Notes: generated by a model from the letters alone, not told the origin. A stretch of 64,000 nucleotides of DNA from an uncultured Ruminiclostridium sp. (GCA_902490005.1 CABUCM010000002.1:62001-126000), one strand, 5' to 3'; numbered from the stretch's first letter, positions 16,959-25,101 are shown. Numbers and translations: made by a program.

Positions 16959-17055
16959 ATTTCCCCTTCTCCGATCTCATAATTAACAGTATTGATTCTC
17001 TAAACAGAAATTATAGCATAAAAAACCAATAAAAAAAAGAATTTACCTTTGCATT

Positions 17056-17082
17056 TTTCAGCTTTACCAGGAAAAGCTGAAA
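17056..17082. other. Hairpin of unknown role in intergenic region
   Basis: A 10-base perfect stem (TTTCAGCTTT and complement) with a 7-base loop, lying between the NlpC/P60 terminator and the aldose-epimerase promoter. It has no T tract. It could be an operator or chance. Confidence 0.3.
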
Positions 17083-17159
17083 CTGAAAATAAAATACTGT
17101 AAATTATGTTGGTTTTTTAGGTACAAGCCAGCTGACTTTTTATTTTTACAAAAGAAAAA

Positions 17160-17184
17160 GCTTGCCGTCCTATAGGCGGCAAGC
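17160..17184 (-). terminator. Rho-independent terminator after NlpC/P60 gene
   Basis: Stem GCTTGCCG and its complement around TCCTATAGG, followed on the minus strand by TTTTTCTTTTG. It lies 20 bases past the stop codon at 17205. Confidence 0.88.
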
Positions 17185-17204
17185 CTTTCTTACGCGTTTT
17201 TCAA

Positions 17205-18866
17205 TTATTTGGACCCCTTAATCTGTGAAAGCTTTCTCTGAACTACTTTCACCACATAAGGATTCTTTTTCACATAGAAGATAATCACCGCACCAAACAG
17301 GACCAAAGTCCCAAACAGCACGCCCAACACAACGGAAGTGGTGGTATTAGAGGTGGTTTCCTCGGTAATATTGGAAATAGCCGCAGCCTGTACGGTCATA
17401 TCCGTGTTTCTCGCATAGGTCGGCCCCAGATTCAGTGAATTAATAACTGCATCAATGGCGATCCGCACAGTCAAATCGGCAACACCAGTGACCCGCAGGC
17501 CATTCTGTTCTTCAAAATCCTTTACCGCCCGCTCGGTGGCCTCATCAAAGGTTCCCGTGGCAGTGCTCTTATAAAGATCCAGCTTTGCCAGCTTCATCTG
17601 CAGGGCCTTTACGTCGTCGCCTACAAAGCCAAGCTTCAAATTATCGGCTTCCGGAGAACGGAGCGCCTTCTCGGAATAAACCACATCCTTCATGTCCTTG
17701 TCCACAATACCGGTAACCTCTAAACCGCTGGTGGACTGGTACTCCTTCACCGCAGCCTCGGTGGCGTCGTCAAAGGTACCGGAAGCATCGCCGATCATAT
17801 AGCGCAAAAGAATTAAACGATTCTGCAGCTCGGTGACTTCCGCGCCGGTATCGCCTTTTTTGATGACAGCGGCGTCAGGATTGGAAGGAGCGTCGGAAGC
17901 CTCCAGCTTGCTTCTTGTGGTATTGTCGTAAATTCCAGTGGCCTCCAAACCTACTACAGTTTGGAACTTCGCCACCGCGCCTTTGGTCTGGTCGCCGTAA
18001 AACCCAGTGGTCTCACCGGTCATATATTGAAGCTGAATCAGCTTCTGCTGAATCGTATGAATCTCTTCCGCGAATTCCCCGCCCTCATAAACCGCGGGCA
18101 GATTGCTGGGAGCGCCGTCGGAATACACCAAGGCCTCCGTATCCGGGTCAAGAATCCCGGTGGCTTCTAAACCAGCCTTAGATTGGAACGCCTTCAGGCA
18201 TTCCGCCGTGTATTCGCCGAAATAATCCGTAGCGGCGTCATTGAAATAACCCAGTTCCGCCAACCGCTGCTGAAGTTTGGTAACGTCGGAGCCGGCAGAA
18301 CCCAACTGAAGATAAGCGGGCTGGGAATCCTGGGAGGCCCCGCCGCCGGAATTATTGGAAGAACCGCCCGCGTTAACGGAAGGATCCACCGTCACGGTAG
18401 CGTCGCCGTAATCCACGCCATAAACATAGAACCAGTTTGTCCACCCCATGCTGGCCACAGACTGGTAGCAAACACCATAGCCGTAATCTCTGGCGTCGAC
18501 GCACATGCCGCCGCCTACATAAACGCCCACATGTCCGGGCATATACAGTCCTAATCCGGGAATTTCAGGCAAGCTACCGATACTGCCGGTCTGGGGAGAC
18601 ATGGCCATCATATCGGAACGAATGCCGCCTACTCCATAATAAGAATAGATCAAACCGGAGCAATCCACCGCGCCGGGATAAGCGCTGCCGTAAGAATAGG
18701 CCCAGCCCTCATTATATGCGTTCAGCGCATGCGCGGCCAATCCCGCGCCAGTGGGGCCTGCCGCTTCCGCCTGCTGGCTTGTCCCAAACACGCCAGCGGG
18801 TACGACGACCGCCAACGATAAAACCACCGCGGCCAATCTTTTCATTCTGCTTCTTACTCGACCCAT
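17205..18866 (-). CDS. Exported NlpC/P60 hydrolase with four peptidoglycan-binding repeats and C-terminal anchor
   Basis: Cell-wall endopeptidase cutting within stem peptides. 553 residues: signal peptide (1-35, ending near SQQAEAA), NlpC/P60 domain (about 40-155) with catalytic Cys in VDCSGLIYSYYG (about 68) and His in MPGHVGVYVGG (about 111). Four PG_binding_1 repeats follow (about 190-460), each with an xxLQxxLxxLxY...TGxxD pattern, then one transmembrane helix (about 515-537) and a basic tail. The NlpC domain first, with repeats and a C-terminal anchor after, is a less common order. The start follows GGAGG. Possible WalR control: see the site at 18949-18965. Confidence 0.88.
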   Translation of the reverse strand: MGRVRSRMKRLAAVVLSLAVVVPAGVFGTSQQAEAAGPTGAGLAAHALNAYNEGWAYSYGSAYPGAVDCSGLIYSYYGVGGIRSDMMAMSPQTGSIGSLPEIPGLGLYMPGHVGVYVGGGMCVDARDYGYGVCYQSVASMGWTNWFYVYGVDYGDATVTVDPSVNAGGSSNNSGGGASQDSQPAYLQLGSAGSDVTKLQQRLAELGYFNDAATDYFGEYTAECLKAFQSKAGLEATGILDPDTEALVYSDGAPSNLPAVYEGGEFAEEIHTIQQKLIQLQYMTGETTGFYGDQTKGAVAKFQTVVGLEATGIYDNTTRSKLEASDAPSNPDAAVIKKGDTGAEVTELQNRLILLRYMIGDASGTFDDATEAAVKEYQSTSGLEVTGIVDKDMKDVVYSEKALRSPEADNLKLGFVGDDVKALQMKLAKLDLYKSTATGTFDEATERAVKDFEEQNGLRVTGVADLTVRIAIDAVINSLNLGPTYARNTDMTVQAAAISNITEETTSNTTTSVVLGVLFGTLVLFGAVIIFYVKKNPYVVKVVQRKLSQIKGSK

Positions 18867-18948
18867 TCCAATTGCCTCCTTAGCCTTTCAAATCCATATC
18901 AAAACAAATAATCATGTTAGCTTCATTAAAACACAGTAATTACAATCT

Positions 18949-18965
18949 GTAACAAATTGGTTACA
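18949..18965 (-). promoter_or_regulatory. WalR-like box upstream of NlpC/P60 gene
   Basis: Minus strand TGTAAC-CAATT-TGTTAC, matching the WalR (YycF) direct-repeat consensus TGTWAH-N5-TGTWAH, 83 bases before the start codon. It also reads as an inverted repeat CTGTAAC-N6-GTTACAG (18947-18966). WalR controls NlpC/P60-type wall hydrolases in other Firmicutes. The rest of the 367-base gap is AT-rich and holds the fucU terminator at its far end. Confidence 0.5.
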
Positions 18966-19190
18966 GTTTATCACAAACTCGTAATAATTACAACCTTTGC
19001 ACGCCGCAAACCTAAAATTTTATCATTTTGCATAAATCCAGTTATTTTTTTATTAATTTTATAATTATTTCTTCTAATAACACGCGGCTGTTTTTCCAAC
19101 TATAGCACGCTCTATCCCTTATTGATTTGGAAGAAAAAAGTTAAGGAAGGCTTTATTCTATTTTCTGAAAGAGTCAAAACGCTTAAAAAG

Positions 19191-19227
19191 AAAAAGCTGC
19201 GGGAAGAGGTTCTTCCCGCAGCTTTTT
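19191..19227 (-). terminator. Rho-independent terminator after fucU
   Basis: A 17-base perfect stem (AAAAAGCTGCGGGAAGA and complement) with a 3-base loop, then a T-rich run on the minus strand. It ends the cupin-lacI-fucU operon. Confidence 0.93.
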
Positions 19228-19233
19228 CTTTTT

Positions 19234-19665
19234 TTAACCGATAACGCCCTTTTTCAGGGTAATGTTGGCATACCGGGCGGTTTCGCCGGTGGCCACCACG
19301 CAATAAGCCGTATCCGTGTGGTCGTAAAAATCGAAACGCTCCAGGTATTCGATTTTATCCTCGCTGACGCCGTGTTTGGCCAGGATCTTTTTGTAATCCT
19401 CCACTACCTCGGGAACATAATCATCCCCGGGCACCACCTGCATCAGCTTTACGGGCTGAGGCACAAAGGTATCAATGGGGAACAGTTCCAAAACCGCATC
19501 CAATAAAGCGGGAATCGGGATGCCATCCGCCCGCACCACACAAGCCGCCTTGCTGGATTTGGCAGGGAAATTGGCGTCGCCAAAGGCGATCACGTCGCCG
19601 TGGCCCATTTCCGCTAAGATTTTCAACAGCTCAGGGGAAATCAGGGGAGAAATTTTTTTCAGCAT
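19234..19665 (-). CDS. fucU: RbsD/FucU-type sugar mutarotase
   Basis: Interconverts alpha and beta anomers of a free sugar (L-fucose for FucU, D-ribose for RbsD). 143 residues. Landmarks are the N-terminal LKILAEMGHGDVIAFGDAN with the catalytic His about residue 21, and FPAKS near 35. DNA-encoded length and FVPQPVKLMQVVPGD point to FucU rather than RbsD. The start follows TGGAGG. It is the last gene of the cupin-lacI-fucU operon, consistent with uptake of a free aldose. Confidence 0.87.
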   Translation of the reverse strand: MLKKISPLISPELLKILAEMGHGDVIAFGDANFPAKSSKAACVVRADGIPIPALLDAVLELFPIDTFVPQPVKLMQVVPGDDYVPEVVEDYKKILAKHGVSEDKIEYLERFDFYDHTDTAYCVVATGETARYANITLKKGVIG

Positions 19666-19692
19666 ATGACATTGCCTCCATTTTCAAAATCA

Positions 19693-20754
19693 TTACCAGG
19701 AACCCAGGTCCCAGTTATCGTCGCCCTCCAGGCTGGTGGAACGCCTTACGATCAGTTCGGTATCCAGCAGCAGGGTTTCCCCATCGCCGGTGGCATTTCC
19801 TTCGATCCGCTGCAGAAGCCGCTTGGCGGCAGCCACCCCCATATCGTAGTTGGGAACCCGAATGGTGGTCAGCGGCGGGCTCACCAGGGTGCTGGGGAAA
19901 ATATTATCAAATCCCACCACCGCAATGTCGTTGGGGATAGATTTTCCCGCCTCCTGGATCGCCTTGACCGCGCCAACAGCCATCTGATCGTTGGCGGCGA
20001 ACACCGCCGAGATCTTTTCCTTGGTCTGGAACAGCCGCCGCATGGCCTGGTAGCCGGAAAGAGGCAAAAAGTCACCTTTGACCACTAGCTTATCCGAAAA
20101 CGGAATATGGTGCTTCTCCAAGGCGTCCCGATAGCCTAAAAAGCGCATATGGCTGACCGAAACATAATCGGGGCCCACGATGTGGGCGATTTCTTTCTTG
20201 CCGCAGCCGATTAAATGCTCCACCGCCATTCTGGCGGAAAGCCGGTTATCCACCATTACGGTGTCCACGTTGGCGGTGCTGATCTTATGCTCCAGTAGAA
20301 CCAGGGGGATCCGCTTTCTGGAATTCCCCAGGGCGCTCAGGCTTTTCACATACTTTTCCTGCCGGGGGTCGGAATCATACGCCAGGGATTCCATAATGAT
20401 CCCATCCGCCTTGGTATCCACCAGGTATTTGACGCAGCGTTTTTCGGTTTCCAGGTTTCCGCCGCTGTCCAGCACGTTCATGACGCACCCCGCCTGGGAA
20501 ACCGTATCCTGAATCCCCTTCAGCACCTGGCCGAAAAACACCCTTTGAAAGGAGGAAATCACCACACCGATGGTATTCGTCCGGCTGTTCCGCATTCCCT
20601 GGGCAATAGGGCTGGCATGATAGCCCAGCTCCTCCACCGCTTTCAGCACCCGCTGTTCCAAAGCGGGGCTCACTGTTTTTTTCCCAGTCATTACATTGGA
20701 TACTGTGGAAATGGACACCTCCGCCAGTTTCGCTACATCTTTAATGTCCGCCAT
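19693..20754 (-). CDS. LacI-family transcriptional regulator
   Basis: 353 residues: LacI helix-turn-helix at the N-terminus (IKDVAKLAEVSISTVSNVMTG... hinge at about 48-60), then a periplasmic-binding-protein-like effector domain. I start at the ATG at 20754 (MADIKDVAKLAEVS), which has AAGGGGCGG upstream and gives the normal LacI N-terminus; a longer in-frame reading to 20898 runs into the preceding gene. It lies between the PMI-like cupin gene and fucU, so it probably responds to the sugar they process and binds the sites at 22063-22196 (inference). Confidence 0.92.
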   Translation of the reverse strand: MADIKDVAKLAEVSISTVSNVMTGKKTVSPALEQRVLKAVEELGYHASPIAQGMRNSRTNTIGVVISSFQRVFFGQVLKGIQDTVSQAGCVMNVLDSGGNLETEKRCVKYLVDTKADGIIMESLAYDSDPRQEKYVKSLSALGNSRKRIPLVLLEHKISTANVDTVMVDNRLSARMAVEHLIGCGKKEIAHIVGPDYVSVSHMRFLGYRDALEKHHIPFSDKLVVKGDFLPLSGYQAMRRLFQTKEKISAVFAANDQMAVGAVKAIQEAGKSIPNDIAVVGFDNIFPSTLVSPPLTTIRVPNYDMGVAAAKRLLQRIEGNATGDGETLLLDTELIVRRSTSLEGDDNWDLGSW

Positions 20755-20771
20755 AAAGCCGCCCCTTACTG

Positions 20772-20805
20772 AGGCGGAGCAGGCTTTTTTAACCTGCTCC
20801 GCCTT
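20772..20805. other. Intercistronic hairpin between PMI-like gene and lacI
   Basis: Stem AGGCGGAGCAGG and its complement around CTTTTTTAA. On the minus (coding) strand no T tract follows; on the plus strand TTTTGTTT follows. It could stabilise the upstream mRNA, damp lacI expression or stop antisense transcription. Confidence 0.6.
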
Positions 20806-20825
20806 TTGTTTCAATTCATTTATGA

Positions 20826-22037
20826 TTAGTCCATGGAAACCTGAGGCATTTCCGGATGGTTCGGGCCAAAATGCTTCAAAATAACCAAAGGCTCGCAAAT
20901 AGAATTGTTGGTGATCTTAACGCCGGCTGTCGCGGCCTTTTCACCCACAAAGAACTCGTCGGCGCTCAGCTGGCCAAAGCGGAGCATGCCGGCGGTTTCA
21001 CACTGGTAGCCGCCAATGGTGCCGAAGCCCTGGGTCAGGATACAGCCGTAAGCGCCGCTGTCCTTGATGGTGACCGTCTGGCCGGGATAGACGGTCAGTT
21101 CCTTGGCGCCGACATAGGGGTTGCCGTAGGAAATCCACTTTTCCTCATAAACGCCGTCTTCCTTGGAATCCATCACCGGAGGACGGAAATAGTGCTTCTT
21201 ATAATGAGGATCGATGTTGGCTTCCCAATCCATCAGGTTCATTACGGCGTCGATATCATCCTGCTCCTCTTCGGGCAAACGCTCCACCAGGTTCTTGATA
21301 TCGTAAACCTCGCCGGAGGCCACGTTCTCAAATACAGAGTTTACGTCGCTGTTCCACTGGGGCTCATAGGTCAGATAGGAACCCGGGGCGTGCACCACTC
21401 CCGGAGGCGTGTACCAGCCGGTGCCCAGCTCGATGCGGTAAGCTCTGGAAAGCTCGGTGATCCGGTTGTCGCCGGATTGATACTGGAGCAGGCGCTCCTT
21501 GACCTCTTCCTTGGTGCAGTCGGGATCAAACCCAAAATAGGTCACCGGGAAGCGGCCGGGATAGTTATTGTACTGTCTCGGGAAATAATAAGCCTCCGGT
21601 TTTCCCTGCCAGCCGATGCGGGCCGCCGCGTCAAAATCAAGGTGAAGATGGTGGAACAAAGGCAGCTCGTTGTCGAAGAACTTGGCATACATCGGCCAGG
21701 TGCCGTATTTCTTCAGGAATTCCTCTCCGATCAAATCGGCGCCTAATTCATCCACGGCGTCCTTCAGCAGGAACTTCTCCTCGGGCGTTGCGCCGAAGGA
21801 AACATAGCTCATGCCTTCATCGTCAGCGGCCAGAGGGCCGTTGGCGGCCTTGATAACGCTGGAGAACCACCGCTCCTTCATGGGGCCGCGGGCAGTGCCT
21901 AAAGCAAAATAATCGTCCGGATGTAAACGCAGGCGTTTGCCGGGCTGGGAATTGTTACGAGGAACAAAGGTAGGAATCAATTTTAAAATGCCGCCGTTTT
22001 TTTCAAAGGTCTCTCGGATAATTTGTGACTGGCTCAT
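20826..22037 (-). CDS. Phosphomannose-isomerase-like double cupin protein
   Basis: 403 residues, resembling type I mannose-6-phosphate isomerases in two features only. First, a metal-site-like stretch LPLFHHLHLDFDAAARIGWQGKPEAYYFP (shown by LFHHLHLDFD and WQGKPEAYYF, about residues 125-155). Second, TGWYTPPGVVHAPG (about 205-220), matching the PAGxxHA turn. The N-terminus contains LRLHPDDYFALG. It is not a standard ManA; sugar isomerisation on a free or phosphorylated aldose is likely but unproven. First gene of the operon with lacI and fucU, behind a strong promoter at 22086-22114. The ATG at 22037 has AAAGGAG ten bases upstream. Confidence 0.7.
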   Translation of the reverse strand: MSQSQIIRETFEKNGGILKLIPTFVPRNNSQPGKRLRLHPDDYFALGTARGPMKERWFSSVIKAANGPLAADDEGMSYVSFGATPEEKFLLKDAVDELGADLIGEEFLKKYGTWPMYAKFFDNELPLFHHLHLDFDAAARIGWQGKPEAYYFPRQYNNYPGRFPVTYFGFDPDCTKEEVKERLLQYQSGDNRITELSRAYRIELGTGWYTPPGVVHAPGSYLTYEPQWNSDVNSVFENVASGEVYDIKNLVERLPEEEQDDIDAVMNLMDWEANIDPHYKKHYFRPPVMDSKEDGVYEEKWISYGNPYVGAKELTVYPGQTVTIKDSGAYGCILTQGFGTIGGYQCETAGMLRFGQLSADEFFVGEKAATAGVKITNNSICEPLVILKHFGPNHPEMPQVSMD

Positions 22038-22062
22038 GAAACATTTTCTCCTTTCAATTAAA

Positions 22063-22072
22063 AAAACGTTTT
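22063..22072. promoter_or_regulatory. LacI-type operator O1
   Basis: AAAACGTTTT with the central CG typical of LacI-family sites; on the minus strand it reads TGGTAAAACGTTTTTTTA. It lies just after the transcription start of the cupin-lacI-fucU operon, so binding would repress it. Confidence 0.65.
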
Positions 22073-22085
22073 ACCATCAATATTA

Positions 22086-22114
22086 TTTATAGCACCTTTT
22101 TCTGGTCCTGTCAA
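22086..22114 (-). promoter_or_regulatory. Near-consensus promoter of cupin-lacI-fucU operon
   Basis: Minus strand TTGACA, 17 bases, TATAAA, about 50 bases before the start codon. Flanked by LacI-like sites on both sides. Confidence 0.8.
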
Positions 22115-22132
22115 TTATTCTGAAGTTAAAAT

Positions 22133-22147
22133 TGAAAAGGTTTTACA
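22133..22147. promoter_or_regulatory. LacI-type operator O2 (upstream)
   Basis: Minus strand TGTAAAACCTTTTCA, a near-palindrome with the same GTAAAAC half-site as O1, about 19 bases upstream of the -35 box. Confidence 0.5.
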
Positions 22148-22178
22148 TTTAGATAACCTATTTAAAATATAATATTTT

Positions 22179-22196
22179 TGCAAAATCAGTTTTACA
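22179..22196. promoter_or_regulatory. LacI-type half-site pair O3 (further upstream)
   Basis: Minus strand TGTAAAACTGATTTTGCA: arms match 6 of 7 bases around a 4-base centre, again with TGTAAAAC. Weaker than O1 and O2. Three such sites would allow looping. Confidence 0.35.
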
Positions 22197-22322
22197 TGAA
22201 AATGAATGATTGCCAGCCCCGCTTCCCCTGATTGGGAGGGCAGCATGTCCCGCAATGGCTTGGCCTTGGCTGCTGGGCAAATACGCTTTGGTGAAAGCCT
22301 AGCCTTTCTGAGCTTAACCTAT

Positions 22323-22377
22323 AGGAGCGGGAGCCGCGGAATTTTTTCAGGAAAAATCCTCGGTTTATCCCGCTCCT
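22323..22377 (-). terminator. Long hairpin after lipoprotein gene, probable terminator
   Basis: AGGAGCGGGA pairs with TCCCGCTCCT, with further pairing inside (CCGCGGA/TCCTCGG and ATTTTT/AAAAAT). It begins at the stop codon. On the minus strand no clear T run follows, so termination efficiency is uncertain. The rest of the gap to 22200 holds nothing I can name. Confidence 0.5.
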
Positions 22378-22799
22378 TAGGCAGGGCTGATGATGAAGCC
22401 CTCTTTTTCGTTACCCTGGATTCGGTAATCATATTGAACGCCGTATTCCGCTTTTAATTCCACCGCCGGCTCCGCCAGGGCTTCCGAGCCATCCGTGAGC
22501 ACCACGAAAACCTCTAAGCCGAAGCCGGAAAGATCGGCGTTTTCCGGAAAATCCCGGGGAATAAAATCCTTGGTCAGCTGTTCCCCCACGCCAAACGCGG
22601 GTTGGGAATACGCCTCCACCGTTGCCCCGCCGATGGGCTTCTGATCCAAATAATACTCAAAATGGAGCCCTTTCCACGGAACGCCGGAATCATTGGCAAC
22701 AGACACTAAAAAGCTGTCCTCCGTCGCTTTGGGAGCAGCAGTCTGACAGGAAGGAATCACAAGCATGGCCGCCAGCGCCGCCATAAAGTATTTTTTCAA
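22377..22799 (-). CDS. Small lipoprotein of unknown function
   Basis: 140 residues. The signal peptide MKKYFMAALAAMLVIPSC ends in a lipobox-like IPSC (Cys 18), so it is probably a lipid-anchored surface protein. The mature part is predicted beta-rich (FLVSVANDSGVPWKGLHFEYY...) and contains an immunoglobulin-like or FixG-like pattern; I do not recognise a named family. Translation starts at a TTG at 22799 with TAGGAG nine bases upstream. It follows trmO after 11 bases and is probably in the same transcript. Confidence 0.7.
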   Translation of the reverse strand: MKKYFMAALAAMLVIPSCQTAAPKATEDSFLVSVANDSGVPWKGLHFEYYLDQKPIGGATVEAYSQPAFGVGEQLTKDFIPRDFPENADLSGFGLEVFVVLTDGSEALAEPAVELKAEYGVQYDYRIQGNEKEGFIISPA

Positions 22800-22810
22800 A
22801 GCTGTTTCTC

Positions 22811-23527
22811 CTATTTTTTCTGATCTTTTTCAGCCGGTTGCTTCTGTTCCACCGTATGAACCGTCAGCCGGTTTCCGTCCGCCCTGAAACGGATCTCATA
22901 CCCGGCAAATTCCATCCCGTAAACCCGGTCCGGCTCGTCCTGATACGCAGGCCGGGGGTCCTGGGACAAAACCGCCAGAAGGCTTTCCCGGCGTTCCTCC
23001 GGGAACCGCTCTAAAAGCGCCGGGGGAATCTCCACCCGCAGCTTCGGCCTGTCCACCGCACCGCTAAAGCCCCGCGCCGCCTCCGGATGAGAATCGCAGT
23101 AAGGAAGGTAAGGCTTAATATCATAGATCGGGCTGCCGTTCATTAAATCCGCCCCAGAGACATAGAGGACCGGCCCCTGCTTGGTGTGAAGCTCCACCCG
23201 TTCCAGACGGACCGAAGACAGGCCGATGGCGTTGGGCCGGAATGGAGAACGGGTCGCAAACACGCCCATCCGGGTGTTGCCGCCTAACCGGGGCGGCCTT
23301 ACTGTCGGCGACCAATCTTTCCGCACCGCTTCTGAAAACTGCCAGATCAGCCAAATGTGGGAATAGCCCTCTAATCCCCGCAAGGCGTCAGGATTGCGGT
23401 ATTCCGGCTCAAACACGATGGTTGACAGCACAGAGTCCACCAAACCGCTTTGACGGGGTATTCCGAATTTAGAAGAAAAATCGTTGTGAATCCGCGCAAT
23501 CACGCGCAAAGGAGCTAGCTCCGGCAT
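22811..23527 (-). CDS. trmO: tRNA (t6A37) N6-methyltransferase TrmO
   Basis: Methylates N6-threonylcarbamoyl-adenosine 37 of tRNAs reading ACY codons, using S-adenosylmethionine. 238 residues of the TsaA/TrmO fold. Landmarks are GIPRQSGLV (about residue 22), GLEGYSHIWLIWQF (about 50) and the SAM-binding core GVFATRSPFRPNAIGLSSVRL (about 88, shown by FATRSPFRPNAIGLS). The C-terminal part YQDEPDRVYGMEFAGYEI is also typical. The start follows GAGGTG. The gene is probably first of a two-gene transcript with the lipoprotein. Confidence 0.92.
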   Translation of the reverse strand: MPELAPLRVIARIHNDFSSKFGIPRQSGLVDSVLSTIVFEPEYRNPDALRGLEGYSHIWLIWQFSEAVRKDWSPTVRPPRLGGNTRMGVFATRSPFRPNAIGLSSVRLERVELHTKQGPVLYVSGADLMNGSPIYDIKPYLPYCDSHPEAARGFSGAVDRPKLRVEIPPALLERFPEERRESLLAVLSQDPRPAYQDEPDRVYGMEFAGYEIRFRADGNRLTVHTVEQKQPAEKDQKK

Positions 23528-23656
23528 AATATCACCTCAAAATAAACGCTGCTTAAACGCCGTTGTTTTCCTTATCATATACTACTTAACATAAAAAAAC
23601 AACACGGCCGCTTTCCAAACCGCTCTAAAATAGTTTTCACGGCCCTAGGCCATGAA

Positions 23657-23683
23657 AGCCCGCCCCTCGTTTTGCGGGGCCTT
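23657..23683. other. GC-rich hairpin upstream of trmO
   Basis: CCCGC and GCGGG pair around CCCTCGTTTT; an alternative CCCC/GGGG pairing overlaps it. It lies between the xylanase-operon terminator and trmO. A second terminator or a leader structure are both possible. Confidence 0.3.
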
Positions 23684-23705
23684 CTTAAAAACACAATAAG
23701 CAAAA

Positions 23706-23742
23706 AACACGCTGCCTTTCCCATTGGAACAGGCAGCGTGTT
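23706..23742 (-). terminator. Rho-independent terminator after GH10 genes
   Basis: A 12-base perfect stem (AACACGCTGCCT and complement) with a 13-base loop, then GTTTTTTGCTTATTG on the minus strand. It lies about 110 bases after the stop of the first GH10-like gene. The stretch 23743-23852 between holds no gene I can support. Confidence 0.92.
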
Positions 23743-23852
23743 CTTATAGTGCCCCGGGGGTTCCAAACGCCGAAGCCCGCGTCCCGCTCAAAAGGGCCGA
23801 CGGCTCAAACGCGGCTTACCGGCGCCGGCCTCATTGGATCGGGCTAAACGGC

Positions 23853-25088
23853 TTACAGGCAAACCTCTATTTTCCGCGGCGCGCCCGGATGGGTAATGTC
23901 TTTGGAAACAGGGGTATCCAGCGTGACCTTTTGCCCCGCCGCCTGGATTTCAACCGTATAATCCCCGTAATAAACATTACAGTGGTAAATTCCGTCGCTG
24001 TTGGTTTTGCCTGACTCCCTGCTCCACCACTCCTCGCGGATCAGCTTGCGCAGGGCGTGGTAGGCGGGTTTTGTATAGATGTCCTCTGTCACCAGGCCCG
24101 CCGGCGCCGCCCGCCAATCGTTATCCTGAAAATCCCACCAGGTGACCGCTTCTACCGCGGGATGGCTGAACAGCATCGTATAAAAGTCAACTGCGTATTT
24201 TGCCTGAAGCTCTTCCATCTCTTTTCCCCGGTACCAGTCCTCCGGCTTGGAATCATCGCTCATCATTCCGTTTCTGCCGATATAATTCCCGCTTAGAATC
24301 GTCAGCTCGGTAAAATGCAGGGGCCAGCCGAAACGGGCGTACCGCTCGCAGATTTCCCAGGCTTCTTCCATGGTCCATAAGAATGTGTGCATATGGCTTT
24401 GAAGCCCCACGCCCTGGAGCTCCACCCCCATATAGCGAAGCTCTTCCAGAAGGGCCTCGCAATCCTTGTTCCAAATATTGAAATCATTATAAAGAAGATT
24501 CGCATTGGGGTTTACTTCCCTTATCGCATCCACCACAAAACGGACCGCGTTGGCCTTCCCCTTTTTATAAATCCACCGGGATACCGGGTTATCATAGAGA
24601 TATGCCGCCGTAATCTCGTTGAAGGCATCCCAGAAATCAATCTGGCCGCCAAATTCTGTCATTAGATGCTCGGCGCGTTTTTTCAGGGAGGCCTCTACAT
24701 CCTGGAAATCCTTCAGCCACTCAGGAGAAAGCTTCTGCCACGCAATCGGATGGCCCTTGGTGGTCAAATCCAATTCCTTGCACCAATCCAACAGTTTCCC
24801 CAGGCGCTCATGGTCGGTTTCTCCCCGCTTTTTTTCATAACGCTGCCAGAAAAAAGGAAGCGTGGCATAATTGAACAGCTTTGAAAAATATTCCTTGTAA
24901 CGAGCGGCTGTTTCCCCCTCGTAGGAGATCGCCGGAATGCAATTACAGCCAAACAGAAATTGATGTTTTTTCATCTCCACATTGACCTGGGCGTCTGGAA
25001 CCGGTTTCCCGTTTTTCCGCACTACGATATCCATATCGGTTTTCCGCAGTTCCCGTATCCGCTGGTTCGCGTCGTATAAAGTTGACAT
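23853..25088 (-). CDS. Atypical intracellular GH10-like glycosidase (copy A)
   Basis: 411 residues, no signal peptide. A TIM-barrel GH10 domain (about 60-330) is flanked by a short N-terminal beta region (DIVVRKNGKPVPDAQV) and a C-terminal beta strand pair. The acid/base Glu is in FWDAFNEIT (about 158) and the nucleophile Glu in HFTELTI (about 259); GLQSHMH carries the conserved Gln and His. Differences from xylanases: the usual NxMKW substrate-binding Lys region reads FNYATLPFFW, and GHxxxWHxQ reads GHPIAWQKL, so the second His and the Gln are lost. The substrate is probably a small glycoside taken into the cell, not xylan (inference). It lies 13 bases after copy B, with which it is co-transcribed. 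Confidence 0.82.
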   Translation of the reverse strand: MSTLYDANQRIRELRKTDMDIVVRKNGKPVPDAQVNVEMKKHQFLFGCNCIPAISYEGETAARYKEYFSKLFNYATLPFFWQRYEKKRGETDHERLGKLLDWCKELDLTTKGHPIAWQKLSPEWLKDFQDVEASLKKRAEHLMTEFGGQIDFWDAFNEITAAYLYDNPVSRWIYKKGKANAVRFVVDAIREVNPNANLLYNDFNIWNKDCEALLEELRYMGVELQGVGLQSHMHTFLWTMEEAWEICERYARFGWPLHFTELTILSGNYIGRNGMMSDDSKPEDWYRGKEMEELQAKYAVDFYTMLFSHPAVEAVTWWDFQDNDWRAAPAGLVTEDIYTKPAYHALRKLIREEWWSRESGKTNSDGIYHCNVYYGDYTVEIQAAGQKVTLDTPVSKDITHPGAPRKIEVCL

Positions 25089-25101
25089 AAGGCACCTCCT
25101 T

